A DNA stretch of 57,166 bases from contig JAQBPB010000076.1 of the NCBI GenBank assembly GCA_028287745.1, positions 1 through 57,166 of the forward strand, written 5' to 3'. The position numbers and the translations under genes were made by a program. Every line of letters starts with the position of its first letter. Within the stretch, counting starts at the first letter, position 1. The DNA comes from Chloroflexota bacterium. Lineage in GTDB: Bacteria > Chloroflexota > Chloroflexia > Chloroheliales > Chloroheliaceae. The notes under the pieces are model-generated. The model saw only the letters and a list, made by a program, of their open reading frames with translations, did no database searches and had not been told where the DNA came from. Below, one piece after another: positions 16,066-24,361 of this stretch.

Positions 16066-17340
16066 ATGAAACTGCTTAACGTTCGTCTGATAAGTGATGG
16101 AGAAGTTAGAGAACGAGTAGACCTCGAGATTGAGGGAACCCAAATCAAATCGGTTACCCCTTCTGGTGAACACGCTGCCACTTCCACGGAGAACCCGGAT
16201 ACCGCTGATTCCATTGACCTGGCCGGTAAGACGGTGATCCCGGGCCTGATAAACTTGCACGTCCATATCTTACTGGATGCCGGAAATAACCCGGCCGCTG
16301 GTTTATCCGAGCCAATCCCTTACCTGGTGCTGCAAGGAGCCCGGCGTGCCCAGGCCATGCTGGAAGCGGGTATCACTACCGCCCGTGACCTTGGCGGTTA
16401 TGAATTCGCCGAAATGTCCCTTAAACGGGCCATTAATGAAGGCTGGCTACCAGGCACTCGCCTGCTGACCAGCGGTAAGGTTTTGACCATGACCGGGGGC
16501 CACGGCCATTTCTTCGGGCAAGAAGTTGATGGGGAAGATGAAGCTCGCAAATACGCCCGTTACAACATAAAGATGGGTGCCGACTGCATCAAAATGATGG
16601 CTACCGGCGGCGTTATGACCGCCGGGGTAGACCCCAATAACACCCAGCTTAGCGAAGCGGAACTGCGCGCCGGTTTCCAGGAAGCAATCAATGCCGGTAA
16701 ATTGACCGCCAGCCATGCCCAGGGCACCAGCGGTATTAAAAACGCCGTACGGGCCGGTGTCCGGACGGTTGAACACGGTATCTTCCTGGATGATGAAGCG
16801 ATCAACCTGATGCTTGAACGCGGCACCTTCCTTTCGGCGACCCTTGCCGCGCCGAAAATGATCGTGGCCTACGGTGAAGCGGCCGGTGTGCCAAAGTATA
16901 TGGTAGATAAAAGCCGCCGCATCATGGAACACCACCTTAAAAGTTTTTCAGATGCTTTCAAAGCCGGGGTTAACATCGCCTGCGGTTCCGACGCCGGTAC
17001 GCCCTTTAACCCGCATGCCGACCTTGCTACCGAAATCCAGATGATGGTGGTCGGCGGCATGAGCCCGCTCCAGGCAATCACTGCCGCCACCAGGACTTCC
17101 GCCGAAGCCCTTATGCTGGGCGACCTGGGCACGCTTTCGGCCGGGAAACTGGCTGATATAGTAGTGCTGGACGGCGACCCGTTAGCCGACCTGGAAGTTT
17201 TAAGGCAGCCGTTGTTAGTCTACAAAGAAGGTAAGCTGGCCTTCAAGCGGCCAGGTGCCCTGGGCGACCACAGCCCACTGGTTGCACAACCTGGAACACC
17301 GGTTACCGAACATACCCACCCACAGGACCACTTCTGCTAA
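16066..17340 (+). CDS. Metal-dependent amidohydrolase, Xaa-Pro dipeptidase / imidazolonepropionase-like
   Basis: Cytoplasmic hydrolase of 424 residues of the amidohydrolase superfamily with two probable metal ions. The ligands are in sequence: HVH at 65-67 after VIPGLINL, the lysine that is carboxylated in the family (Lys176 in KMMATGGVMT), His217 (SHAQG), His237 (TVEHG) and Asp309 (CGSDAG). The KMMATGGVMT block is characteristic of bacterial Xaa-Pro and Xaa-Arg/Lys dipeptidases. The ATG is preceded by AAAGGA. The C-terminal tail HTHPQDHFC is unusual. It stands alone between a structured leader and a terminator. Substrate (dipeptide or carbamate) is inferred from family only. Confidence 0.88.
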   Translation: MKLLNVRLISDGEVRERVDLEIEGTQIKSVTPSGEHAATSTENPDTADSIDLAGKTVIPGLINLHVHILLDAGNNPAAGLSEPIPYLVLQGARRAQAMLEAGITTARDLGGYEFAEMSLKRAINEGWLPGTRLLTSGKVLTMTGGHGHFFGQEVDGEDEARKYARYNIKMGADCIKMMATGGVMTAGVDPNNTQLSEAELRAGFQEAINAGKLTASHAQGTSGIKNAVRAGVRTVEHGIFLDDEAINLMLERGTFLSATLAAPKMIVAYGEAAGVPKYMVDKSRRIMEHHLKSFSDAFKAGVNIACGSDAGTPFNPHADLATEIQMMVVGGMSPLQAITAATRTSAEALMLGDLGTLSAGKLADIVVLDGDPLADLEVLRQPLLVYKEGKLAFKRPGALGDHSPLVAQPGTPVTEHTHPQDHFC

Positions 17341-17375
17341 TTTTAATATCTTTTTAATTAAAAAACATATTCTTG

Positions 17376-17412
17376 CACCGGGCTTAATGTTTATGTTACA
17401 TTAAGCCTGGTG
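17376..17412 (+). terminator. Terminator-like hairpin after the amidohydrolase gene
   Basis: CACCGGGCTTAATGT (17376-17390) pairs with ACATTAAGCCTGGTG (17398-17412), with one G-T pair, followed by TTTCAT. It separates the amidohydrolase from the receiver gene. Confidence 0.7.
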
Positions 17413-17485
17413 TTTCATGGGACTCCTGCTCAAAATTTAAGCTATTCAACTTGCTCAACCCTACGAAACAGCCGAGGATGCCATT

Positions 17486-17887
17486 ATGGCTAAAAAAATT
17501 TTGATAATCGAGGATAATGCAGCCCATCCTACATTAAATTTGGAAGCCATTAACTACCAGGTTTTAGGGGCAACCACCGCCAGTGAAGGTTTAGCCAAAG
17601 CCCTGGATTTAAATCCCGATTTTATCCTGATGGATTTGAACATGCCAGACTCCAATGGGTTTGACCTTTGCAAAACAATGCGAACCTACAATGAACTGCG
17701 CCAGACCCCTATTGTAATTTTTAGCACCGAAAACAAACTAAAAAATATGGTGACCGCTTACGAAATGGGTGCGAATTACTATATTGTCAGAGGTGACGAA
17801 GACGACCGGGTCCTGACCTTTATTATTGAAACTTTCTTCACCCGGGCTCCCCGGAAGAACCCAAATCTTACCCAATATTCAGTATGA
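17486..17887 (+). CDS. Stand-alone response-regulator receiver domain
   Basis: Single receiver domain of 133 residues. The acidic pocket is in LIIEDN (Glu9, Asp10), the phospho-acceptor is Asp50 in LMDLNMP, and the conserved Thr/Ser is in IVIFST. Two features are unusual. The stretch between the acidic pocket and beta-strand 2 (NYQVLGA) is several residues shorter than normal, so helix 1 seems truncated. The conserved Lys-Pro after beta-strand 5 is missing (YYIVRGDED). Phosphorylation may thus be altered. Its stop overlaps the start of the next CheW gene (ATGA), indicating an operon of chemotaxis-type signalling proteins. Confidence 0.88.
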   Translation: MAKKILIIEDNAAHPTLNLEAINYQVLGATTASEGLAKALDLNPDFILMDLNMPDSNGFDLCKTMRTYNELRQTPIVIFSTENKLKNMVTAYEMGANYYIVRGDEDDRVLTFIIETFFTRAPRKNPNLTQYSV

Positions 17888-18396
17888 CCAGTAATGAAGA
17901 CATTCTGGACCTTCTCCGCCAGCACGACCAGGAACATTCCAATATTGTCCAAAGCATTAATGAAGAAAAATTGCGGCTATTGGTCTTTCGCCTGGCCGAT
18001 GAATGGTTTGGTTTGGACGCAACCCAGGTCCAGGAAATCAGCCGGATAGGCCAAATTACCCGCCTGCCCCTGACCCCACCGCACGTCCTGGGTCTGGTCA
18101 ACCTGCGCGGGTCCATTACCGGGGTGATTGATATACGGGCCACTCTTAATTTACCCCAGAGCCAATTTGAAGATAGCGCCCGGATAATCGTGACAATAAC
18201 CGATGGCCTGGAAGTTGGTATCGCGGCCGAAGCCGTTATAGAAATGATTGAAACCACCCAGAGCGCTATTCAACCACCGTTATTAACTTCCGAGGCCGAA
18301 AGCGGCCACTTTTCACTTGGCCTTGTGCAAATAAAAGATAGCCTGCCAATAACCGTTTTAAACCTGAAAGGTCTCCTGGAAAAACTTAAAATATAA
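17884..18396 (+). CDS. CheW-like adaptor protein 1
   Basis: CheW-domain protein of 170 residues. After a charged N-terminal segment, the CheW fold starts with LLVFRLADEWFGLDATQVQE and continues with ITRLPLTPPHVLGLVNLRGS, the most conserved CheW block, and VIDIRATLNLP. Such proteins couple CheA kinases to receptors. Start and stop overlap the receiver gene by ATGA, so translation is coupled. No CheA kinase or chemoreceptor gene is in the window, so the partners are elsewhere or the module works differently. Confidence 0.88.
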   Translation: MTSNEDILDLLRQHDQEHSNIVQSINEEKLRLLVFRLADEWFGLDATQVQEISRIGQITRLPLTPPHVLGLVNLRGSITGVIDIRATLNLPQSQFEDSARIIVTITDGLEVGIAAEAVIEMIETTQSAIQPPLLTSEAESGHFSLGLVQIKDSLPITVLNLKGLLEKLKI

Positions 18397-18432
18397 GGTT
18401 TTAGTTTTCCTTTAATATTTGCGATAACCTTT

Positions 18433-18960
18433 ATGGCCCTGCACAACCAAAAGACCGAACATAATTTAACCGCCCAGGGTAAAGTGACTTACCTGGAAAT
18501 TTTAGTTGTCCGTCTAGCCGGGCAATGGTTTGGCGTGCGTAGCGACCAGAATTTACGGCTTCTCCATTTTGCAGAAAGCCGTTTAAGCCCTGCAAGCAAT
18601 CCGGCTTTGACCGGGCTGGCCGGGTTTCTGGGCGAATTGGACCGGGGACAACTGCCGTGCTTTGACCTGGCCGCTTTGCTGGAGTTACCCACCGGCCTGG
18701 CCAGGGCCCCCTTAAAACAGCTTATCCGCTTAACCTTAAATGGTCGGAATCTTGGTTTTGCTATCGAAGAAGCCCAGGAAATCCAGCGAGTGGCCCTGAC
18801 CGACCTCAAACAAATCCCCCCGGTAATAAAAATTTTGCGCTCCCGACCGGCGGCCTGGGCGGTCTGGCTGCGCTCCCCGGAACAATTAATACCCCTGCTT
18901 GATTTCTCGGCCGTGCTGGATAATTCGGCCTGGAAGTCTATACAATTGGGACCTGGTTAA
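18433..18960 (+). CDS. Divergent CheW-like protein 2
   Basis: Protein of 175 residues, 36 bases after the first CheW gene. It follows the CheW pattern loosely: LEILVVRLAGQWFGVRSDQN, then LTGLAGFLGELDRGQLPCFDLAALLELP in place of the usual GLVNLRG block, and IRLTLNGRNLGFAIEEAQEI. The region that binds CheA in CheW (around NLRG) is altered to FLGE, so it may have lost kinase binding. It is probably cotranscribed with the receiver and first CheW gene. Confidence 0.72.
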   Translation: MALHNQKTEHNLTAQGKVTYLEILVVRLAGQWFGVRSDQNLRLLHFAESRLSPASNPALTGLAGFLGELDRGQLPCFDLAALLELPTGLARAPLKQLIRLTLNGRNLGFAIEEAQEIQRVALTDLKQIPPVIKILRSRPAAWAVWLRSPEQLIPLLDFSAVLDNSAWKSIQLGPG

Positions 18961-19101
18961 AGTCCCGGCATTTTTTCTCATTTTGCGGTAAAATAGTTAT
19001 ATAGGTAAGAGAAATTAGCATAAAGCTCCCGGCCGCTATTTGGGTTGTTGTAATTGCCTGGAAAGCCGTGGGGTTTTAAACGAGGTAAAGGAGGTCTACC
19101 A

Positions 19102-19371
19102 ATGAGCCTCAATCAGGATACACCGGGCCAGCCAAAACCGCTGACCAAGTTACAAAAAAGATTGCTCTTTATCATCCAGCGCCGCCCAGGCCAGATGGCA
19201 AATTTTGATCTGTTAAACCTGAATGTTCGCCTGGGTGGCGACAAAGAAATCGAAGCAGCCCTGGCGGGCCTGGAAGAAGCCGGGTTGCTGCGTAAAGATG
19301 CCAAACGCAAATGGACTCCCACCGAACGGGGAGCCAGCCTGGTAATTCCGCCGGAGCACCTGGCCCGTTAA
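19102..19371 (+). CDS. Small winged-helix-like hypothetical protein
   Basis: Protein of 89 residues. LTKLQKRLLFIIQRRPGQMA, KEIEAALAGLEEAGLLRKDA and KRKWTPTERGASLV give the helix-turn-helix plus wing pattern of a winged-helix domain, but no family could be named. ATG 19102 is chosen because it has AAAGGAGG eight bases upstream; the open frame extends further 5' without such a site. It lies 60 bases before the acyl-CoA dehydrogenase pair on the same strand and might regulate it. Confidence 0.6.
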   Translation: MSLNQDTPGQPKPLTKLQKRLLFIIQRRPGQMANFDLLNLNVRLGGDKEIEAALAGLEEAGLLRKDAKRKWTPTERGASLVIPPEHLAR

Positions 19372-19431
19372 CTGGGCTGCTTTACCCATGGTTGTTTTAT
19401 AGAATAAGAAAATCCGCAACAATGAGGTAGT

Positions 19432-20526
19432 ATGATTTCTTTTCAACCGACGGAAGACCAGACCCTGGTCGCTGAAACTATTCGCCGTTTCGTAAACGAA
19501 CGTGTGGTTAAAGTCCGGCACGAAGCCGACGAATCACGCCAGTTGCCGGAAAACCTGGTGCAAGAGGGATGGAGCCTGGGCCTGCTGGCCGGGTGGATTC
19601 CGGAAGAGTCAGGGGGCCTTGGTGAACCTCATTCGATGGTCAGCGCAGCCCTGTACGCCGAAGAACTTGGCGCCGGAGACCTCTCGCTGGCCTTACACCT
19701 GCTCACCCCGGCCCTGGCCGGTCTGCCTATTAACCTCTTTGGCACTCCCGCACAGAAAGAACGCTGGCTCCCGGCCCTGGCCGCCGGCGATTTCCCCGGG
19801 CTGACTGCTGCCTGGGGCGAAACCCACTGGGACTTTGACCCACTTACCCCGCGGACCCTGGCAATCCTTCAAGGCGATAATTATGTCCTTAACGGCAATA
19901 AAGCGCTGGTCCCCCTGGCCGAAAACGCCGACCTGATCCTGGTCTACGCTACCCATGAAGGCCAGCCCCAAATCTTCCTGGTAGAAAAGAATGCTCCCGG
20001 CCTCAATATCAGTCCACGCGAACACAACATGGGCCTTAACGCCCTGGCAACCTATGAAATTCATCTTGAGAATTGCACCGTTCCCAGGTCGGCCCGGTTG
20101 GGCGGCGAACAGGGCGCGGACGTTAACAAACTGCTGGCCTATAGCCGGGTTGGCCTGGGAGCCCTGGCCGTAGGTCTGGCCCGGTCCGCCCACAGCTATG
20201 CCTTGAATTATGCCAAAGAACGGCAGGCGTTTGGCCGGGCGATTGCCCAGTTTCAGTCTATTGCCTTTATGCTGGCTGAAATGGCCTGGGAGATTGACGC
20301 CGCCCGGTTGCTGGTGCTGGAAGCCGCCTGGAACCTCGACCAGGGCAATGATGCGCTTGCCCAGAGCGCCCTGGCAAAGCTTTATGCCGATGAAATGGTC
20401 CTGACCGTCGCCGATAGGTCGGTCCAGATTTTAGGCGGGCACGGTTATATACGCGAACACCCGGTAGAAGGCTACCTGCGCAACGCCCGTGCTTTCGCTG
20501 TTATTAACGGCCTGGGATTGATATAG
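19432..20526 (+). CDS. Acyl-CoA dehydrogenase-like subunit, probably catalytically inactive
   Basis: Flavoprotein-fold protein of 364 residues. The C-terminal half keeps ERQAFGRAIAQFQSIAFMLA and LGGHGYIREHPVEGYLRNAR, which bind FAD and CoA in acyl-CoA dehydrogenases. Two key features are missing. The middle-domain block that is normally TEPxAGSD reads AWGETHWDFD. The segment carrying the catalytic glutamate (YEGTxxI) reads INGLGLI and the protein ends there. It is followed after 13 bases by a second, complete acyl-CoA dehydrogenase. By analogy with the heterotetrameric FadE pairs of actinobacterial steroid degradation, this may be a structural subunit with the other as the catalytic one. Confidence 0.86.
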   Translation: MISFQPTEDQTLVAETIRRFVNERVVKVRHEADESRQLPENLVQEGWSLGLLAGWIPEESGGLGEPHSMVSAALYAEELGAGDLSLALHLLTPALAGLPINLFGTPAQKERWLPALAAGDFPGLTAAWGETHWDFDPLTPRTLAILQGDNYVLNGNKALVPLAENADLILVYATHEGQPQIFLVEKNAPGLNISPREHNMGLNALATYEIHLENCTVPRSARLGGEQGADVNKLLAYSRVGLGALAVGLARSAHSYALNYAKERQAFGRAIAQFQSIAFMLAEMAWEIDAARLLVLEAAWNLDQGNDALAQSALAKLYADEMVLTVADRSVQILGGHGYIREHPVEGYLRNARAFAVINGLGLI

Positions 20527-20539
20527 GTGGAGAACAACA

Positions 20540-21787
20540 ATGATTGATTTTGAGACACCTGAAGCGATTAAAAGACAGGTAAACCTGATTAACAGTGTAG
20601 CCGTCCAGGTAATGCGCCCAATATCCCGCCGCTATGACGACCAGGAACACGACCGCCCCTGGGAATACATTAATGTTATGTGGAAGAACGGCGCAAACGC
20701 CGGGTTCCGGGGCAAACCGGCCAAAGATATAGATGCGGGCGGTGGTGAAAGCGTGATGAAGTACCGTAACGTCCTGCTGATGCACACCATTGAAGCCCTG
20801 AGCTGGGGTGACGCCGGGTTGTATCTCAGCACGCCCGGCGGCGGGTTGGGCGGCGCGGCGATTGAAGCGGTAGGCACTCCCGAACAGAAAGAACGCTTCT
20901 TGCGGCGCTTTAGCGAAGGCGAACCCAAGTGGGGCGCGATGGCGATGACCGAACCCCAGGCCGGAAGCGATACGGCAAATATCCGCACCACTGCCCGGCT
21001 GTCCGAAGATGGTACCGAATGGATCCTGAACGGTGAAAAGATATTCGTGACCAGCGGCTACATGGCCGGTGAGCAATCCCCTGGCCTGATAGTGGTCTGG
21101 GCTACAATTGACGCCTCGGCCGGCCGGGCCGGGATGAAGAGTTTCGTGGTCGAAAGCGGCACCCCTGGCATGAAAGTGGTCCGGCTGGAAAAGAAACACG
21201 GCATCCGGGCCAGCGATACCGCCGCGATTAACTTTACAGACTGCCGGATTCCCTTTGATAATATTTTAGGTAGCCCGGAAGTCCAGCAATCCCGTGAAGG
21301 CAACAAAGGTTTCGCCGGGGCCATGAAGACATTCGACTCGACCCGACCGGCCGTCGCTGCCGGCGCCATCGGAATTGCCCGCGCCTCGGTTGATTTTGTC
21401 CAGGAACACCTGGAAAAGAACGGTGTACCTGTCCGCTACGACCTGCCCTACCACCGCCAGAGTGCCGTTTTACGGGACGTTTTGCGGATGGAAGCCCAAC
21501 TGAGAGCGGCCTGGCTGCTGGTGCTGCGGGCCGCCTGGCAGATGGACGCCGGTATTTCAAACTCGATGGAAGCGTCCATGTCCAAAGCCAAAGCCGGGGA
21601 AGCAGTCACCTGGATTACCCAGAAAGCGGTCGAAATTCTCGGGCCGGAGGGCTATTCTTGCAAGAACCTGGCTGAAAAGTGGATGCGTGACGCCAAAATC
21701 AATGACCTGTATGAAGGAACCGGCCAGATTAACCGGCTGATTGTCGCCCGGCGCCTGCTAGGCTACACCAGTAAAGAACTGCAATAA
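20540..21787 (+). CDS. Acyl-CoA dehydrogenase (catalytically complete)
   Basis: FAD-dependent dehydrogenase of 415 residues that introduces an alpha-beta double bond into an acyl-CoA. The FAD/substrate block is MTEPQAGSDTANIRTTA followed by WILNGEKIFVTSG. The catalytic base is the glutamate in YEGTGQINRLIVARRLLG near the C terminus. The CoA-binding core is less canonical (YDLPYHRQSAVLRDVLRME instead of the usual RxxFG segment). The ATG follows GGTGGAG. It lies 13 bases after an acyl-CoA dehydrogenase-like gene that lacks the catalytic residue. The pair probably forms one enzyme; substrate unknown. Confidence 0.9.
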   Translation: MIDFETPEAIKRQVNLINSVAVQVMRPISRRYDDQEHDRPWEYINVMWKNGANAGFRGKPAKDIDAGGGESVMKYRNVLLMHTIEALSWGDAGLYLSTPGGGLGGAAIEAVGTPEQKERFLRRFSEGEPKWGAMAMTEPQAGSDTANIRTTARLSEDGTEWILNGEKIFVTSGYMAGEQSPGLIVVWATIDASAGRAGMKSFVVESGTPGMKVVRLEKKHGIRASDTAAINFTDCRIPFDNILGSPEVQQSREGNKGFAGAMKTFDSTRPAVAAGAIGIARASVDFVQEHLEKNGVPVRYDLPYHRQSAVLRDVLRMEAQLRAAWLLVLRAAWQMDAGISNSMEASMSKAKAGEAVTWITQKAVEILGPEGYSCKNLAEKWMRDAKINDLYEGTGQINRLIVARRLLGYTSKELQ

Positions 21788-21815
21788 GGGGTTTTTAGTA
21801 GAAAAAGCCAGTAAA

Positions 21816-21870
21816 CTAAAAAGGGTAATTTAGAAAGTGATTGCTTCACCTTTCTAAATTACCTTTTTAG
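21816..21870. terminator. Bidirectional terminator between acyl-CoA dehydrogenase and aroA
   Basis: Long inverted repeat: the left arm at 21816-21840 (starting CTAAAAAGGG) pairs with the right arm at 21846-21870 (ending CCTTTTTAG) over about 24 positions with two one-base bulges. Loop of five bases. Genes on either side are convergent. Confidence 0.85.
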
Positions 21871-21961
21871 TACTTATTACTCAACCAACTACTTCACAGC
21901 TACCCAGGAACCTTATTTCTTCGTATTTCAACGTGCAGTTTTTAAGTTCTACGCTTACCGT

Positions 21962-23293
21962 CTACCGTTCCACAATTCTTCCCAGGTCGTCCCAGAAGCC
22001 GGGGTAGGAAACATCGGCGCAGTGGTAATCCTCAATTTCCAGGGATTGCCCGGCCGGTAGCAACAGTCCGGCGACCGCCAGGGCCATCGCCAGGCGGTGG
22101 TCGCCATAGCTCTTGACCAGGTTTCCTTTGAGGTTTGCGACCGGGCCGGTAATCGCCAGGCCGTCCGGGCGGGTAGCCACACTGATTCCCAACCGGCCAA
22201 ACTCGCTGGCAATCGCCGCAATGCGGTCGGTTTCTTTGACCCGCAATTCGGAAGCATCGCGCACTTCGCTGGTACCATGGGCCATCAGGGCGGCTACCGC
22301 CAGGGCCGGAATCTCGTCCACCAGGCGTGGAATTATACTTCCGCCAATCTGCCCGGCCCTGAGGCGGGCACTTTTAACCCGCAAATCCGCTACCGGCTCC
22401 CCGCCCACCATTGTTTCGTTGCTATAAGTTATATCCGCGCCCATTTCCAGCAGGGCATCTATAATGCCGGTCCGGGTTTCGTTAACACCGACTTTACGCA
22501 AAGTCAGGTCGGCATCAGGATGGACCGAAGCCGCAACCAACCAGAAGGCCGCCGAACTGATGTCGCCCGGTACTTCAACGTCCAGAGCTTTCAAGGAAGT
22601 AGCCGGGCCGTGCATAACAAGCCCGTCAGCGGTCTTTTCCAGGGGAGCGCCCATCGCGGTCAGAAAGCGTTCGGTGTGATCCCGGCTTTCAATCAAGCCG
22701 CTGAGAGTGGTATCACCTTCCGCGTACAGGGCCGCCAGCAGTAAGCAGGTTTTTAGCTGGGCACTGGCGACCGGTAAGGCGTAGTTGAACCCTTTAAGAT
22801 TTCCGCCCCGGATTACCAGGGGTGCGAGGGTATTGTTCTTCCGGCCTGAAAGGTTCGCGCCCATCAGGGCAAGCGGCTCCAGAACACGTTTCATCGGGCG
22901 AGACCGCAGCGAGCCGTCGCCGGTAATAACCGATTGGAAGGGAAATCCGCTCAAAAGCCCGGCTAAAAACCGCATGGTGGTGCCGCTGTTACCGGCATTT
23001 AAAGTGTCACCGGCTTCTTCGAGGCCGCGCAGGCCCTTGCCGTGAACTACAACCGTGCGGGTAACTTCATCAAATTCAATCTGGACGCCAAGCTGCCGCA
23101 TGCAGGCGATACTGGAAAGACAATCTTCGCCGGGCAGGAAGTTGGTTATCCGGGCGGTGCCTTCGCCAATCGAGTTAAAGATAACGGCCCGGTGGCTGAG
23201 CGCTTTATCACCGGGAACGGTTATTTCACCGCGCAACCGGCGGGCCGAGTTAATGGTAATACGAGCGTTGTTAGTGGCGCTGGGGGCAGACAT
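21962..23293 (-). CDS. aroA: 3-phosphoshikimate 1-carboxyvinyltransferase (EPSP synthase)
   Basis: Sixth step of the shikimate pathway: transfer of the enolpyruvyl group of PEP to shikimate 3-phosphate in the cytoplasm. Length 443 residues, normal for the family. Motifs in order: VPGDKALSHRA, LNAGNSGTTMRFLAG (PEP-binding loop), DGSLRSRPMKRVLEPL, LRVKETDRIAAIASEF and SYGDHRLAMALAVAG. These are close to textbook. The ATG is preceded by an AGGAAATCAGGA site. It appears monocistronic, with terminators at both ends; no other aro gene is adjacent. Confidence 0.96.
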   Translation of the reverse strand: MSAPSATNNARITINSARRLRGEITVPGDKALSHRAVIFNSIGEGTARITNFLPGEDCLSSIACMRQLGVQIEFDEVTRTVVVHGKGLRGLEEAGDTLNAGNSGTTMRFLAGLLSGFPFQSVITGDGSLRSRPMKRVLEPLALMGANLSGRKNNTLAPLVIRGGNLKGFNYALPVASAQLKTCLLLAALYAEGDTTLSGLIESRDHTERFLTAMGAPLEKTADGLVMHGPATSLKALDVEVPGDISSAAFWLVAASVHPDADLTLRKVGVNETRTGIIDALLEMGADITYSNETMVGGEPVADLRVKSARLRAGQIGGSIIPRLVDEIPALAVAALMAHGTSEVRDASELRVKETDRIAAIASEFGRLGISVATRPDGLAITGPVANLKGNLVKSYGDHRLAMALAVAGLLLPAGQSLEIEDYHCADVSYPGFWDDLGRIVER

Positions 23294-23414
23294 TCCTGAT
23301 TTCCTCTCTAATTTTAAGTCTGATTCGCAAGTAATTATTCCTGGTAATCTATTACCGCTATGATAACTTCATTGAGGAAATAAGTCTACCTGATGATGCC
23401 AAGAAACGGCATTT

Positions 23415-23452
23415 AATAAAAACCGGCGGGCTTGGGGCCAACCGGTTTTATT
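23415..23452 (-). terminator. Terminator after the phosphoesterase gene
   Basis: AATAAAAACCGG (23415-23426) and CCGGTTTTATT (23442-23452) form a hairpin which on the minus strand is followed by TTTTTATT. It lies 75 bases past the stop of the YfcE-like gene and upstream of aroA. Confidence 0.75.
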
Positions 23453-23526
23453 TTATTTTCAGAGATTGCCTGGAATTATTTGCCCCGGTAGTTCTTACCC
23501 GGCCCTTTAAGATTGTCTTTAAACCC

Positions 23527-24000
23527 CTAGACAGGCAATTCCAGCAACTGGGGTTCTATTTCATCCCCTTTCAAGTGGAGCAGCGCTACACTGATAGGCA
23601 ATTTAAAGCGGCGGGGTTCGGCGCTGCCGGGGTTAAGATACAGGACATTTTGCCGGTAGGTAATTAAGGGTTTATGCGAATGGCCGCTGATTACCACCCG
23701 GATTCCTTCTTCAGCCGGGTTGATGGTTAACTCCGGCAGGATATGGAGAAGGTAAATTTTAACCCCGCCCACGCTTACAACGGTCTTTTCGGGCAGAGGT
23801 TCAGCCCATTGGGCCCGGTCGTTATTACCACGGACAGCAACGACCGGGGCTATCCGGCCCAGTTCGGTTAAAACTTCCGGCTTCCCGATGTCACCAGCGT
23901 GAATAATAAGTTCCGAACCGGCCAGGGCTTCCAGGGCGGCCGGACGCAACAGGCCATGAGTATCGGATATAACGCCAATCTGTCGTGCTTCCAAATTCAC
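23527..24000 (-). CDS. YfcE/MJ0936-family metallophosphoesterase
   Basis: Phosphodiesterase of 157 residues, usual for this small calcineurin-like family. The five metal-binding motifs are present in order: ISDTHG, HAGDIG, VRGNND, VISGHSH and the family ending YLNPGSAEPRR. The GTG start at 23998-24000 has GGAG eight bases upstream. Members hydrolyse model phosphodiesters, but physiological substrates are mostly unknown. It is not obviously linked to its neighbours. Confidence 0.92.
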   Translation of the reverse strand: MNLEARQIGVISDTHGLLRPAALEALAGSELIIHAGDIGKPEVLTELGRIAPVVAVRGNNDRAQWAEPLPEKTVVSVGGVKIYLLHILPELTINPAEEGIRVVISGHSHKPLITYRQNVLYLNPGSAEPRRFKLPISVALLHLKGDEIEPQLLELPV

Positions 24001-24361
24001 CCTGAGTACTCCGTAAACCAGGATTTACCACTTACCTGTCTGGTATGAAGGCAACCCTCAGGCCATGTCAGCCTGTGTGCTGCGTTAGCCAGGTTGTGAC
24101 ACAATTCAACTTAACTAAACCGGCAACCCTAAGGCCATATCAGCCTGAGCCGAAGCGAAGGATCTCGCCCCTTGGGCTAATATAAAAGCACTAACCGGCC
24201 TGAATTCAACCCTGTCGTTACCACTATTCAGGTCGTGTAACATTCGCCACCGGCGCCCGGTGGGTACCGGATTCCTGGACTGCGCTCGGAATGCCAGGCT
24301 TGACTATCGCCCTTCCAGGCAGCTTGATAATGCGTTAATACTTGCCTTGCGCAGCACTGAT
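24001..24361. other. Non-coding region with interspersed repeats
   Basis: This 361-base gap between two minus-strand genes holds two copies of a 26-base direct repeat (see separate entry), a stretch with GCCGAAGCGAAGGATCTCG like dispersed repeats of many bacterial genomes, and a GGCGCCCGGTGGGTACC-rich part. No convincing ORF was found. Confidence 0.5.
24050..24147. repeat. Two 26-base direct repeats, 72-base period
   Basis: 24050-24075 and 24122-24147 share 24 of 26 positions (both begin GGCAACCCT and end TCAGCCTG). The spacer is not obviously related. They look like units of a dispersed genomic repeat. Confidence 0.7.

Noticed and set aside
20504..21199. 231-codon minus-strand frame opposite the acyl-CoA dehydrogenase
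   Set aside because: Shadow of the plus-strand gene; composition is His/Gly/Ala-rich as typical of antisense reading, with no family match.
22097..22744. 215-codon plus-strand frame opposite aroA
   Set aside because: aroA motifs are intact on the other strand and the frame has no start site or conserved pattern.
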